From Castellaniella sp040276065 (lineage in GTDB: Bacteria > Pseudomonadota > Gammaproteobacteria > Burkholderiales > Burkholderiaceae_B), in NCBI RefSeq assembly GCF_040276065.1, contig NZ_JBELOI010000012.1:57467-121466 (forward strand): 64,000 bases of DNA. The letters run 5' to 3'. Positions 46,120 through 54,290 of this stretch are shown here, in pieces. The notes below the pieces were generated by a model. The model searched no databases and was not told the origin of the DNA. It was given only the letters and a program-made list of their open reading frames with translations. Made by a program: the position numbers and the translations under genes. The stretch's first letter is position 1. Each line of letters opens with the position of its first letter.

Positions 46120-48210
46120 ATGCTTCGGCACTACATCAGAGATATCCGCCACATCACTGACATTGATGCGATAGTGCGCCTGTGGCTGTTGCGGATTCTG
46201 GTTCCTTTGGGCGCACATCGCAATTTCGTGGCGCCGCAAAGTTTCGCGGACGACGGTGTGGCGGCATCCATTGGTCTTGAGCACTGGATCGAGCAACCTG
46301 ACAACAGTTTCGACGCGGGGGCGGTGCTGTCTGAATTGCGGCAATTGCATCGCACGGCGGAACAGCAAAGTGCCAAGGCGGTGCTGCCAACTCGTTTGCG
46401 CGGGAATGTCCAGAAACTATCCGGCTTGATGAGGTTGGATAAGGCTGATTCCCAGATACTGGAATTTACCGTGACGCTGCACAGCGAGCGCGTGCTGGAT
46501 GACGCAGCTGACTTACTGGGTGGCCTATCGTCGATCAAGGTGTTCAGAACACTGTCTATTATTCTGGATCTGCCTGAATCCGTTGTCCGTAGCGCGCTTG
46601 ACGAAAACAGCGTACTCGCCCGCACGGGCCTAGTCTCGGTCGATCATAGGGGCACAGGCGTTTTGCGAACGAAGCTGAAGCTCCTGTCCGATACATTCGC
46701 GGATCTGATGGTCTCCTCCGAGGCAAATCCGATCGCGCTGCTGCGCGGCATGGTGTCCGCTGTCGGCCCAGGCCGCCTACAGTTGTCGAATTACAGGCAC
46801 ATCCAGTTGGCATTGGATATTCTGTGCCCTTACTTGCGCCATGCCATGGCAAGTGGGCAGCGCGGCGTCAATGTTTACATGCATGGGGCGCCGGGGACGG
46901 GTAAGACCCAACTCGCGCGCGCCTTGGCGTCGACGCTGGGCGTGGAGTTGTTCGAAGTCGCCAGTGAGGCTGTTGACGGAGAACTAGCCAGCGGCGAGCA
47001 GCGCTTGCGTGCTTATCGCGCTGCACAAAGCTTCTTTTCTCAGAGGCGGGCGATGCTGGTTTTTGATGAGGCCGAGGATGTATTCAGTGACGGGGATGGC
47101 CCGTTTGGCCGCAAAAGCACGGCGCAGTTGCGCAAGGCGTGGATCAACAACATGCTCGAGGATAATCCCGTGCCAACCTTGTGGCTGTCCAACTCCATCG
47201 GCGGTCTGGATCCGGCTTTTATCCGCCGTTTCGATCTGGTGTTCGAAGTGCCTGTGCCTCCCAGGCAACAGCGCCAGCGGATCCTGCATGAAAACTGTGC
47301 GGATTTGCTCGATGCGGATACGTTGTCTCGTGTCGCCGACATTGAAACATTGGCACCCGCTATCGTAACCAGGGCTGGATCCGTTGTGCGGTCGATTCGA
47401 GATCAGCTTGGTTCGGTAAATACGGGCGCAGCATTCGAGTACCTGATTTCGAATACGCTGGCGGCTCAGGGCCACCAGCCCTTGCCGTCCCATGATCCCG
47501 CCAGACAATCAGGCCCCTACGATCTGGACTTCATTCATGCTGACGCAGATCTGAGTGTTGTTGCGGAGGGATTGATTGCGGCGCGTGCGGGCAGACTTTG
47601 CCTGTACGGGCCGGCCGGCACCGGCAAGACGGCGTATGGGCGTTGGCTGGCGCAGCAGCTTGACGCCCCCTTGCTGGTCAAGCGCGCCTCGGATCTGATG
47701 TCAATGTGGGTGGGTGAAAACGAAAAGAACATTGCCGGCGCTTTTCGCCAGGCGGAAACCGAAGGGGCCATCCTGCTGATTGACGAGATCGATACCTTTC
47801 TGATGGATCGGCGCGATGCGCGATTGGGGTGGGAGACCCGCCTGGTCAACGAGGTGTTGACCCAGACCGAGTCTTTTTCAGGTGTGTTCATCGCCACGAC
47901 AAATCTGATGCAGGGGCTGGATCAGGCCGCCTTGCGTCGATTCGATCTGAAAGTGAAGTTCGACTTTCTGCGTGGCGACCAAGCGTGGAAGCTACTGTGT
48001 CGCGTTTGCGAGGTGCTTTTTTTGGCGCCGCCGATGGCTGCGGAACAGGCCAGAATCGCGCGCCTACATCAACTGACGCCCGGTGATTTCACGGTTGTTC
48101 TGCGGCAGCACCGATTCCGCCCGCTGAAGTCCGCAGCCGCCTTGTTGTCGGCGTTGGAAGCCGAATGTGCTATGAAAGAGGGGGTTCGGCAATCCATGGG
48201 GTTTCTGTGA
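46120..48210 (+). CDS. Tandem AAA+ ATPase (two AAA modules)
   Basis: A 696-residue protein with an N-terminal helical region of about 220 residues that I do not recognise, then two AAA+ modules. Module 1 has Walker A GAPGTGKT (256-263) and Walker B LVFDEAED (313-320), with IRRFDLVFEV as arginine-finger region. Module 2 has Walker A GPAGTGKT (497-504), Walker B ILLIDEID (551-558) and ALRRFDLKVKF. Both modules look catalytically complete, so a hexameric remodelling or translocating machine is plausible. AGGAGA seven bases upstream supports the ATG. A WYL regulator follows 42 bases on. Codon use is less GC-rich than in the flanking core genes. No transmembrane or nuclease domain is visible. Confidence 0.85.
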   Translation: MLRHYIRDIRHITDIDAIVRLWLLRILVPLGAHRNFVAPQSFADDGVAASIGLEHWIEQPDNSFDAGAVLSELRQLHRTAEQQSAKAVLPTRLRGNVQKLSGLMRLDKADSQILEFTVTLHSERVLDDAADLLGGLSSIKVFRTLSIILDLPESVVRSALDENSVLARTGLVSVDHRGTGVLRTKLKLLSDTFADLMVSSEANPIALLRGMVSAVGPGRLQLSNYRHIQLALDILCPYLRHAMASGQRGVNVYMHGAPGTGKTQLARALASTLGVELFEVASEAVDGELASGEQRLRAYRAAQSFFSQRRAMLVFDEAEDVFSDGDGPFGRKSTAQLRKAWINNMLEDNPVPTLWLSNSIGGLDPAFIRRFDLVFEVPVPPRQQRQRILHENCADLLDADTLSRVADIETLAPAIVTRAGSVVRSIRDQLGSVNTGAAFEYLISNTLAAQGHQPLPSHDPARQSGPYDLDFIHADADLSVVAEGLIAARAGRLCLYGPAGTGKTAYGRWLAQQLDAPLLVKRASDLMSMWVGENEKNIAGAFRQAETEGAILLIDEIDTFLMDRRDARLGWETRLVNEVLTQTESFSGVFIATTNLMQGLDQAALRRFDLKVKFDFLRGDQAWKLLCRVCEVLFLAPPMAAEQARIARLHQLTPGDFTVVLRQHRFRPLKSAAALLSALEAECAMKEGVRQSMGFL

Positions 48211-48252
48211 TTGTGGGTCTGAGGGGTTCTATATTGAACAAAGGATTCGGCG

Positions 48253-49209
48253 ATGGCAAAGCGCTCTGACACTCTCGATACCGCCCTGTTGGCGGTTGAG
48301 TTGTTGCGTCGTATTCCGCGTGGCCGCAAGGTGACGGTCAACGAGCTACACCGACAGCTCGAGGAGGCCGGGATATATCGTGACTTGCGCACCATTCAGC
48401 GACAGATGAAGATGCTCAGTGAGCATTTCGAGATCGAGTGCGATGATCGCAGCAAACCCTACGGATATCGGTGGCTGGACCGCGCCCGGGTCTTGGCGGT
48501 CCCCACTCTCACACCGCAAGAGTCACTGTTGCTCCAGTTGGCGGAAGACCACTTGAAGCATTTTCTGCCGCCCCGCCTGATGAAGTCCATGGAGGGCTTC
48601 TTTCACCAAGCCAGGCGTAATCTTGGTCCTGATGGTGATGCTCGGCTTGAGCGGGAGTGGCCAAGCAAGGTGCGAGTGGTCGCCACCAGTCAACCCCTGC
48701 TGCCGCCCAGGATCGAGCCGGAGGTCTTTGAAGTCGTCAGCGATGCACTATTTGCCAATCGCTGGTTGTATCTGGACTACCAGAATGCCAGCGGCTGGCG
48801 TAGTACCGTCGATGTCATGCCGCTGGGACTCGTGCAGCAGGGGCCGCGTCTGTATCTTGTTTGTCGTTATCGTGGTTTTGACAATGAACGCAATCTTGCA
48901 TTGCATCGCATCATCAGTGCACGGATGTCGACGCTTGCGTTCGAGCGCCCCAAGGATTTCGACCTGAAGCAATATGACGACGATGGGCGTTTTGGTTTTG
49001 GTGATGGTGAGAAAGTGCGCTTGAGCTTCCATATCACTCACGATGCTGGCCAACACCTGATCGAGTCGCCGCTATCCGTGGACCAGAAGGTGGTCCGACA
49101 TCGGGATGGCTCTCTTGGCATTACTGCGTCCGTCGTGGATAGCGCCATGCTGGAGTGGTGGCTGCGCGGATTCGGTGATGCAATCTGGGATATCCAGCGG
49201 CGATGTTAA
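48253..49209 (+). CDS. WYL-domain transcriptional regulator
   Basis: A 318-residue protein with an N-terminal winged helix (about 10-80: LLRRIPRGRKVTVNELHRQL, then RDLRTIQRQMKMLSEHF), a central WYL domain (about 155-230) and a C-terminal WCX-like region ending in LEWWLRGFGDAIWDIQ. The namesake tripeptide reads LYL in GPRLYLVCRYRG. WYL proteins sense ligands, often nucleic acids, and frequently control phage-defence genes. Here it most likely regulates its own operon. Spacing is 42 bases after the ATPase and 56 before the next gene. AAAGGA precedes the ATG. Confidence 0.9.
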   Translation: MAKRSDTLDTALLAVELLRRIPRGRKVTVNELHRQLEEAGIYRDLRTIQRQMKMLSEHFEIECDDRSKPYGYRWLDRARVLAVPTLTPQESLLLQLAEDHLKHFLPPRLMKSMEGFFHQARRNLGPDGDARLEREWPSKVRVVATSQPLLPPRIEPEVFEVVSDALFANRWLYLDYQNASGWRSTVDVMPLGLVQQGPRLYLVCRYRGFDNERNLALHRIISARMSTLAFERPKDFDLKQYDDDGRFGFGDGEKVRLSFHITHDAGQHLIESPLSVDQKVVRHRDGSLGITASVVDSAMLEWWLRGFGDAIWDIQRRC

Positions 49210-49265
49210 CCTAAGGCGGCAGATGGCATAACCGCCGGCACCTCAATCATCAACAGGAGCGGACT

Positions 49266-50213
49266 ATGCAAGAACCTTCGATCGATCATACAGCCGACGA
49301 ATGGTATGAGCAGGCCAAAACCATCGTCATTCAAAGACAGTCCGTGTCGATCTCGCTGATTCAACGCCATTTGCGGATCGGTTACAGCATTGCTTTGTCA
49401 CTGATGGAGCGGCTCGAAGCGGACGGTATTGTCACCTCTTTGATGCCTTTGGGGGGCCGTCAACTTACGAGTTCGTACAGGAGGAACCACTCAATGCAGG
49501 CACACATGAACCCCAACTTGATTGAGATGCTGGACAAGTTCTATGGCTGCGAAGGCGGCGATGCGGGTAATGCGACATCCCCAACGATCTGGCTCTTTGG
49601 TCTGGAGCCTGGGTGGTCAAAACGTGATCAGAAACGCGCTGAATCACCCTCCGGCCAAGAGGATGATGGCTATTCCGTGGAGACTCAACTGGGATGGGTG
49701 TATAACCGCAAGGCATTTAAATTGTTCGCTGCCATTGAAGGCATTCCAGTCTCGCGATATCGTGAATTCGCATTCGAGCGTCGGCCGTTCGAACGGGGTT
49801 CCAGCGGTTACTTCAAGGGCAATCTGTATCCATACGCCTGCACTGACCTTGCTCATTGGCCTGAGGATGCAGTGGAGGAAACGGGGCTGACGAGTAAGGC
49901 TGAATACCAGGCATGGTGCGCACAATATCGTTGGCCGGCCATCAAGAACTGGGTTGACGAGCATCAGCCCAAGCTGTTTATTGGTGTGGGCAACTCCTTC
50001 CGGACAGATTTTGCCTTATCCGTATTCGGTTACGACCTTGAGTCTGAATATCATGAAATCCTTATAAACGGGTATAGGAAGAAGATCTATTTAAGCCAGT
50101 TCGATGGCCGAAAGCTGGCTGTCGTACCCCATTTTTCTGGAAGGAATGGCTTGAATAGTGATGCTGCCATCGAGCAAGCTGGGGCGCTCATCAGCGATTT
50201 TCTGCAACGCTAG
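49266..50213 (+). CDS. FtsK-gamma-like winged helix fused to a uracil-DNA-glycosylase-like domain
   Basis: A 315-residue protein. Residues about 8-70 closely follow the FtsK gamma DNA-binding domain (DEWYEQAKTIV, SISLIQRHLRIGYSIA, LMERLEADGIVT). The C-terminal 230 residues contain IWLFGLEPGWS, FKGNLYPYACTDLAHW, PKLFIGVGNSFR and AVVPHFSGRNGL. These resemble the G-x-[ND]-P, NLxP and H-[PF]-S motifs of the uracil-DNA-glycosylase superfamily, though this assignment is an inference. It would be a sequence-reading DNA-binding head joined to a base-recognition or effector fold. AGGAG lies about six bases before the ATG. It is the last gene of the AAA/WYL operon. Confidence 0.72.
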   Translation: MQEPSIDHTADEWYEQAKTIVIQRQSVSISLIQRHLRIGYSIALSLMERLEADGIVTSLMPLGGRQLTSSYRRNHSMQAHMNPNLIEMLDKFYGCEGGDAGNATSPTIWLFGLEPGWSKRDQKRAESPSGQEDDGYSVETQLGWVYNRKAFKLFAAIEGIPVSRYREFAFERRPFERGSSGYFKGNLYPYACTDLAHWPEDAVEETGLTSKAEYQAWCAQYRWPAIKNWVDEHQPKLFIGVGNSFRTDFALSVFGYDLESEYHEILINGYRKKIYLSQFDGRKLAVVPHFSGRNGLNSDAAIEQAGALISDFLQR

Positions 50214-50303
50214 AGGCATGGGAAGGGCATGCCAGGAACCCCGACAGTCGTTCGTCGGCCTCTGCCCTATACTGCATGAATCATTCATCGTCAGAGCCGA
50301 CTC

Positions 50304-51137
50304 ATGATTTCTCAAGCGGACAAAGCCCGCGCATTCCGCGCCTTGCATGAACGAGACCAGGCGTTCGTCATCCCCAACCCCTGGGATGTCGGCACGGCCC
50401 GCCTGCTGGCCGACATGGGGTTCGAGGCGCTGGCCACCACCAGCGCCGGCTACGCCTACACCCTGGGCGTGCCGGACATGCGGGTGGGGCGGGATCGCAT
50501 GCTGGCGCACGTGGCGGAACTGGTTCGCGCCACGGACCTGCCCGTCAGCGCCGACCTGGAAAACGGTTTCGCCGATACGCCCGAGGGCGTGGCGCAGACC
50601 TATCGGCTGGCATCCGAGGCCGGGCTGGTGGGGGCCTCGATCGAGGACTCCTCGGGTGATGCGGATGCGCCCATCCAGGAGCTGTCCCGGGCTGTGGAGC
50701 GCGTTCGGGCCGCGGTCGAGGCGGTGCGCGCGCTGCCGTTCCCGTTCACCTTGACGGCACGCGCCGAGAATCACCTGCACGGGCGCCCGGATCTCGTGGA
50801 TACGATACGTCGCCTGCAGGCCTATCAGGAAGCGGGCGCCGACGTGCTGTATGCGCCGGGTCTGCGCACGCACGACGAGATCGAGGCGGTGGTGCGCTCG
50901 GTCGACCGGCCGGTCAATGTGTTGATGGGCTCTCCGGGTATTTCTTTCAGCGTGGCCGACTTGTCCACGATGGGGGTCAGGCGCATCAGCGTGGGTAGTG
51001 CGTTCAGCCGCGCGGCGCTGGGGGCGTTCCTGCGCGCCGGCCGTGAGGTGTTGGAGCAGGGCACCTTCGCCTTCGGCGCGGAGGCGGTCGGTTATGCCGA
51101 TATCGGGCAGATGTTCGCGGCCTGGGATCGGGATTGA
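50304..51137 (+). CDS. Isocitrate lyase/phosphoenolpyruvate mutase family protein
   Basis: A 277-residue TIM-barrel enzyme of the ICL/PEPM superfamily. Metal and substrate motifs are NPWDVGTARLLADMGF, the Asp84 region SADLENGFADTPEG, GASIEDSSG (Glu114, Asp115) and LTARAENHL. The KKCGH-type catalytic motif of true isocitrate or methylisocitrate lyases is absent, as in a large group of unknown specificity (oxaloacetate hydrolase/decarboxylase-like). Single gene, composition like the core genome. Confidence 0.88.
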   Translation: MISQADKARAFRALHERDQAFVIPNPWDVGTARLLADMGFEALATTSAGYAYTLGVPDMRVGRDRMLAHVAELVRATDLPVSADLENGFADTPEGVAQTYRLASEAGLVGASIEDSSGDADAPIQELSRAVERVRAAVEAVRALPFPFTLTARAENHLHGRPDLVDTIRRLQAYQEAGADVLYAPGLRTHDEIEAVVRSVDRPVNVLMGSPGISFSVADLSTMGVRRISVGSAFSRAALGAFLRAGREVLEQGTFAFGAEAVGYADIGQMFAAWDRD

Positions 51138-51208
51138 GTGCGTAGCTCGCCGAGCGGCTCCCGGCGGGCGGTCGCGCAGAGGCCATCCGCGCCGTCGCGC
51201 GGCGGCGT

Positions 51209-52561
51209 TCAACGCATGGTGACGAATTCCTCGGCGGCCGTGGGGTGGATCGCCACGGTGTCGTCGAAATCCTTTTTGGTCGCACCCATCTTCAGTGCCA
51301 CGGCGAAGCCCTGCAGGATCTCGTCCATGCCGAAGCCGATGCCGTGGATACCGACGACTTTCTCGTCGTCCCCGACGCACACGAGCTTCATTCGGCAGGG
51401 CTGCCTGTGGCGGGTCACTGCCGTGTACATGGCGGTGAACGAGGTCTGGTAGACCTTGACGGCCGCGTCGCCGTGGCGCTCCCGGGCCTGGGGCTCGGTC
51501 AGGCCGACCGTACCGATCGGCGGATGGCTAAATACCACGGTGGGCACGTTCTCGTAGTCGAGACGCTCGTCGGGCTTGTCGTTGAAGAGCCGTTCGGACA
51601 GGCGGCGGCCGGCCGCCACCGCGACCGGCGTGAGTTCGAGCCGACCGGTGATATCGCCCACCGCGTAGATGCCCGGCACGTTGGTGTTTTGGTAATCGTC
51701 CACGTCGATGTAGCCCCGCGCGTCCAGGGCGACACCCGCGGCGTCCAAGCCCAGGGCCGAGGTGTCGGGGTCGCGGCCGATGGCCCAGATCACGCAGTCC
51801 GTGTCGTGGCTGCCGCCGTTCTTGAAGCGCAGGGTCAGGCTGCCGTCGTCATGGCGGATCACGGCCTCCGGGTCGGAATGGGGATGCAGCGTGGGCCCCT
51901 CGGTGCGCATGACCTCCATCAGGGTGTCGCGCAGCAGGGGATCAAAGCGGCGCAGGGCGGCTTCTTTGCGGATGAACAGGTGCGTATCCGACCCCAAGGC
52001 GTTCAGGACGCCCGCGAGCTCGACGGCGATGTAGCCCGCACCCACGACGGCCGTGCGCCGGGGCAATGCGTCCAGCGCGAAGAAACCGTCCGAGTCGATG
52101 CCATGCTCCGCGCCCGGGATGGCGGGGCGGGTGGGCCGGCAACCGGTGGCGATCAGGATGTGATCGGCGGTGTAGCGCTCGTCGCCGACCGCGATGGTGC
52201 GCGCATCGATGAAACGGGCGGTGCCTTCGATCAGGTCCACCTTGTTTTTGTCGAAGCCCGCCTGGTAGGAGGCATGGATGCGGTCGATGTAGGCGCTGCG
52301 GCTGCGGACCAGGCGAGTCCAGTCGAGGGGGGCCAGGGTGGCGTCGAAGCCGTAGTCGGGGCCGTAGTGGCGGATGGCTTCGGCGATCTGGGCGGCGTGC
52401 CACATCACTTTTTTCGGGACGCAGCCCACGTTCACGCAGGTGCCGCCGATGACGTTGGACTCGATCAGCGCGCAGGTCTTGCCGTGCATGGCGGCGCGGT
52501 TGGCGGACGCGATGCCGCCGCTGCCCGCGCCGATGGCGATGTAGTCGTAGTGCTTGGTCAT
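51209..52561 (-). CDS. gor: Glutathione-disulfide reductase
   Basis: A 450-residue flavoenzyme regenerating glutathione with NADPH. FAD loop GAGSGGIASANRAA (11-24), redox pair Cys42/Cys47 in GGTCVNVGCVPKK, the NADPH-domain VVGAGYIAVELAG, and the C-terminal AIHPTAAEEFVTM with the catalytic His of the partner subunit are all visible. It is first-read of a minus-strand group with mtnN and fabI in reverse order. Confidence 0.95.
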   Translation of the reverse strand: MTKHYDYIAIGAGSGGIASANRAAMHGKTCALIESNVIGGTCVNVGCVPKKVMWHAAQIAEAIRHYGPDYGFDATLAPLDWTRLVRSRSAYIDRIHASYQAGFDKNKVDLIEGTARFIDARTIAVGDERYTADHILIATGCRPTRPAIPGAEHGIDSDGFFALDALPRRTAVVGAGYIAVELAGVLNALGSDTHLFIRKEAALRRFDPLLRDTLMEVMRTEGPTLHPHSDPEAVIRHDDGSLTLRFKNGGSHDTDCVIWAIGRDPDTSALGLDAAGVALDARGYIDVDDYQNTNVPGIYAVGDITGRLELTPVAVAAGRRLSERLFNDKPDERLDYENVPTVVFSHPPIGTVGLTEPQARERHGDAAVKVYQTSFTAMYTAVTRHRQPCRMKLVCVGDDEKVVGIHGIGFGMDEILQGFAVALKMGATKKDFDDTVAIHPTAAEEFVTMR

Positions 52562-52577
52562 GGTAGGACTCTCGGTG

Positions 52578-53408
52578 TCATGTCGCCCGGGCCTTGAGAC
52601 CCGGCGCGTTTAGCGGCGGCTGCGGGTCTGTCCGGGCGGGGCCGGCGGGTGGAATGCCCGCCTCGAACAGGCATTGTAGGATCCCGTGAGCGTAGTGGCT
52701 GGCAACCTGGCCGAGAAAGGCCGGGAAATCCCGGTGGGCCTGGTCGTCCGCGGTGTCCGACACGGTGCGCATGACGGCGAAGGGGATGCCGTACTCGTGG
52801 CAGACCTGGGCGACGGCCGCACCCTCCATCTCGACCGCCAGGGCGTCGGGCAAGGCCTCGCGCAAGGCGCGGACCCCCGTGGCACTGCCGATGAACTGAT
52901 CGCCGCTGGCAATCAGGCCGCGATGCACGCGCGGCTGAACCAGGTCGAATTGTCGACGGACGTCCGGCCCGATCCGCTGCCATATGGTGCCGTCCAGGAA
53001 TGCCTGCGCGGCGGTCTCGAGCCGTCCGGTCAGATCCGGGTCCGCTGCGCAGTGGCTGGTGTCCAGCAAGGGAATTTCGTGGCGTGGGAAGAAAGGTCGC
53101 GCGTCCAGGTCGTGCTGGACCAGGGTGTCGGCGATCACGACGTCGCCGATTCGCAGGCCGGGCGCCACGCCGCCCGCCACTCCGGTGAAGATCAATCGGT
53201 CGACGCCGAAGTGCTCGATCAGCGCGGTGGCCGTGGTCGCCGCCGCGACCTTGCCGATGCGTGCAAGGACGATGACGCAATCATGCCCGTGGATCGTACC
53301 GGAGGTGTAGTCGCGCAAGGCGATTCGCGTGCGGCGTCCGCCCGGTTCCAGGTCCGCGAGCAGGTGGGAGGCCTCCTCTCGCAGGGCGGCCAGGATACCG
53401 ATGGTCAT
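52578..53408 (-). CDS. mtnN: 5'-methylthioadenosine/S-adenosylhomocysteine nucleosidase
   Basis: A 276-residue nucleosidase cleaving MTA, SAH and 5'-deoxyadenosine. It shows IGILAALREEASHLL, FTGVAGGVAPGLRIGDVVIA, GLIASGDQFIG, the purine-site VEMEGAAVAQVCHEYGIPF and the catalytic RTVSDTADD with Asp. An extra Pro-rich C-terminal tail of about 30 residues makes it longer than E. coli MtnN. It ends 17 bases before gor. Confidence 0.92.
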   Translation of the reverse strand: MTIGILAALREEASHLLADLEPGGRRTRIALRDYTSGTIHGHDCVIVLARIGKVAAATTATALIEHFGVDRLIFTGVAGGVAPGLRIGDVVIADTLVQHDLDARPFFPRHEIPLLDTSHCAADPDLTGRLETAAQAFLDGTIWQRIGPDVRRQFDLVQPRVHRGLIASGDQFIGSATGVRALREALPDALAVEMEGAAVAQVCHEYGIPFAVMRTVSDTADDQAHRDFPAFLGQVASHYAHGILQCLFEAGIPPAGPARTDPQPPLNAPGLKARAT

Positions 53409-53463
53409 GAGGCGTGGGCGGACCGGCGCCGCGGACGCGTCTCGGCGTGCCCGGGCGGGATGC

Positions 53464-54246
53464 TCATTCCATGCCCGGGACGGTATTGGAGAATCCGCAG
53501 TCCACGTGCAGGATTTCGCCGGTAATGCCGGCGGCCAGGTCCGAAAGCAGGAAGGCCGCGGCGTTGCCTACGTCCTCGATGGTGACATTGCGGCCCAGGG
53601 GTGCTTGGGATTCGACGTACTTCAGCATGTTCGAGAAATCCTTGATGCCGCTGGCGGCCAGGGTCTTGATCGGACCGGCGGAAATACCGTTCGAGCGCAG
53701 GCCGCGCTTGCCCAGCGCCGTGGCCAGGTAGCGCACGCTGGCCTCCAGCGAGGCCTTGGCCAGACCCATCATGTTGTAGTGGGGGATGGCTTTTTCCGCG
53801 CCCAGGTAGGTCATCGTCAGCACCGAGCCCTTGCGTCCCTCCATCAGGGGCAGGGCGGCCTTGGCCAGGGCGGGGAAACTGTAGGCGGAAATGTCGTGGG
53901 CGATGCGGTAGTTCTCGCGGCTCATGCCGTCGAGCAGGTCGCCCGCCAGCGCATCGCGCGGGGCGAAGCCGATCGAGTGCACCAGGCCGTCCAGGCCGTC
54001 CCAGTGTTCGCGCAGAGTCGCGAAGGCCGCGTCGATCTGCGCGTCCTCGGCGACGTCGCAGGGAATGACGATCGAGCTGCCCAGTTCCTGTGCGAACTCC
54101 TTGACGCGCTCTTCGAAGCGCTCGCCCACGTAGGTGAAGGCCAACTCGGCCCCCTGCGCCCGGCAGGCTTGCGCGATGCCGTAGGCGATGGATCGGTTCG
54201 AGATCACGCCCGTGATGAGAATGCGCTTGTTGTTCAGAAAACCCAT
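53464..54246 (-). CDS. fabI: Enoyl-[acyl-carrier-protein] reductase (NADH)
   Basis: A 260-residue SDR enzyme performing the last reduction of fatty-acid elongation. Nucleotide motif GVISNRSIAYGIA (13-25), catalytic Tyr147, Tyr157 and Lys164 in MTYLGAEKAIPHYNMMGLAK (the FabI Y-x6-K arrangement), and SAGPIKTLAASGI are present. It is the triclosan/isoniazid-type target. A short gap separates it from mltD on the same strand. Confidence 0.96.
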   Translation of the reverse strand: MGFLNNKRILITGVISNRSIAYGIAQACRAQGAELAFTYVGERFEERVKEFAQELGSSIVIPCDVAEDAQIDAAFATLREHWDGLDGLVHSIGFAPRDALAGDLLDGMSRENYRIAHDISAYSFPALAKAALPLMEGRKGSVLTMTYLGAEKAIPHYNMMGLAKASLEASVRYLATALGKRGLRSNGISAGPIKTLAASGIKDFSNMLKYVESQAPLGRNVTIEDVGNAAAFLLSDLAAGITGEILHVDCGFSNTVPGME

Positions 54247-54290
54247 GTCTTGAAGGTCCTATAGGGTCGGGGTGCGAAAGAGGGTGGGGT

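Noticed and set aside
43864..50303. Direct repeat of the tRNA-Ser 3' end bounding an island
   Set aside because: I looked for a second copy of the T-arm/acceptor sequence downstream to about 51 kb and found none.
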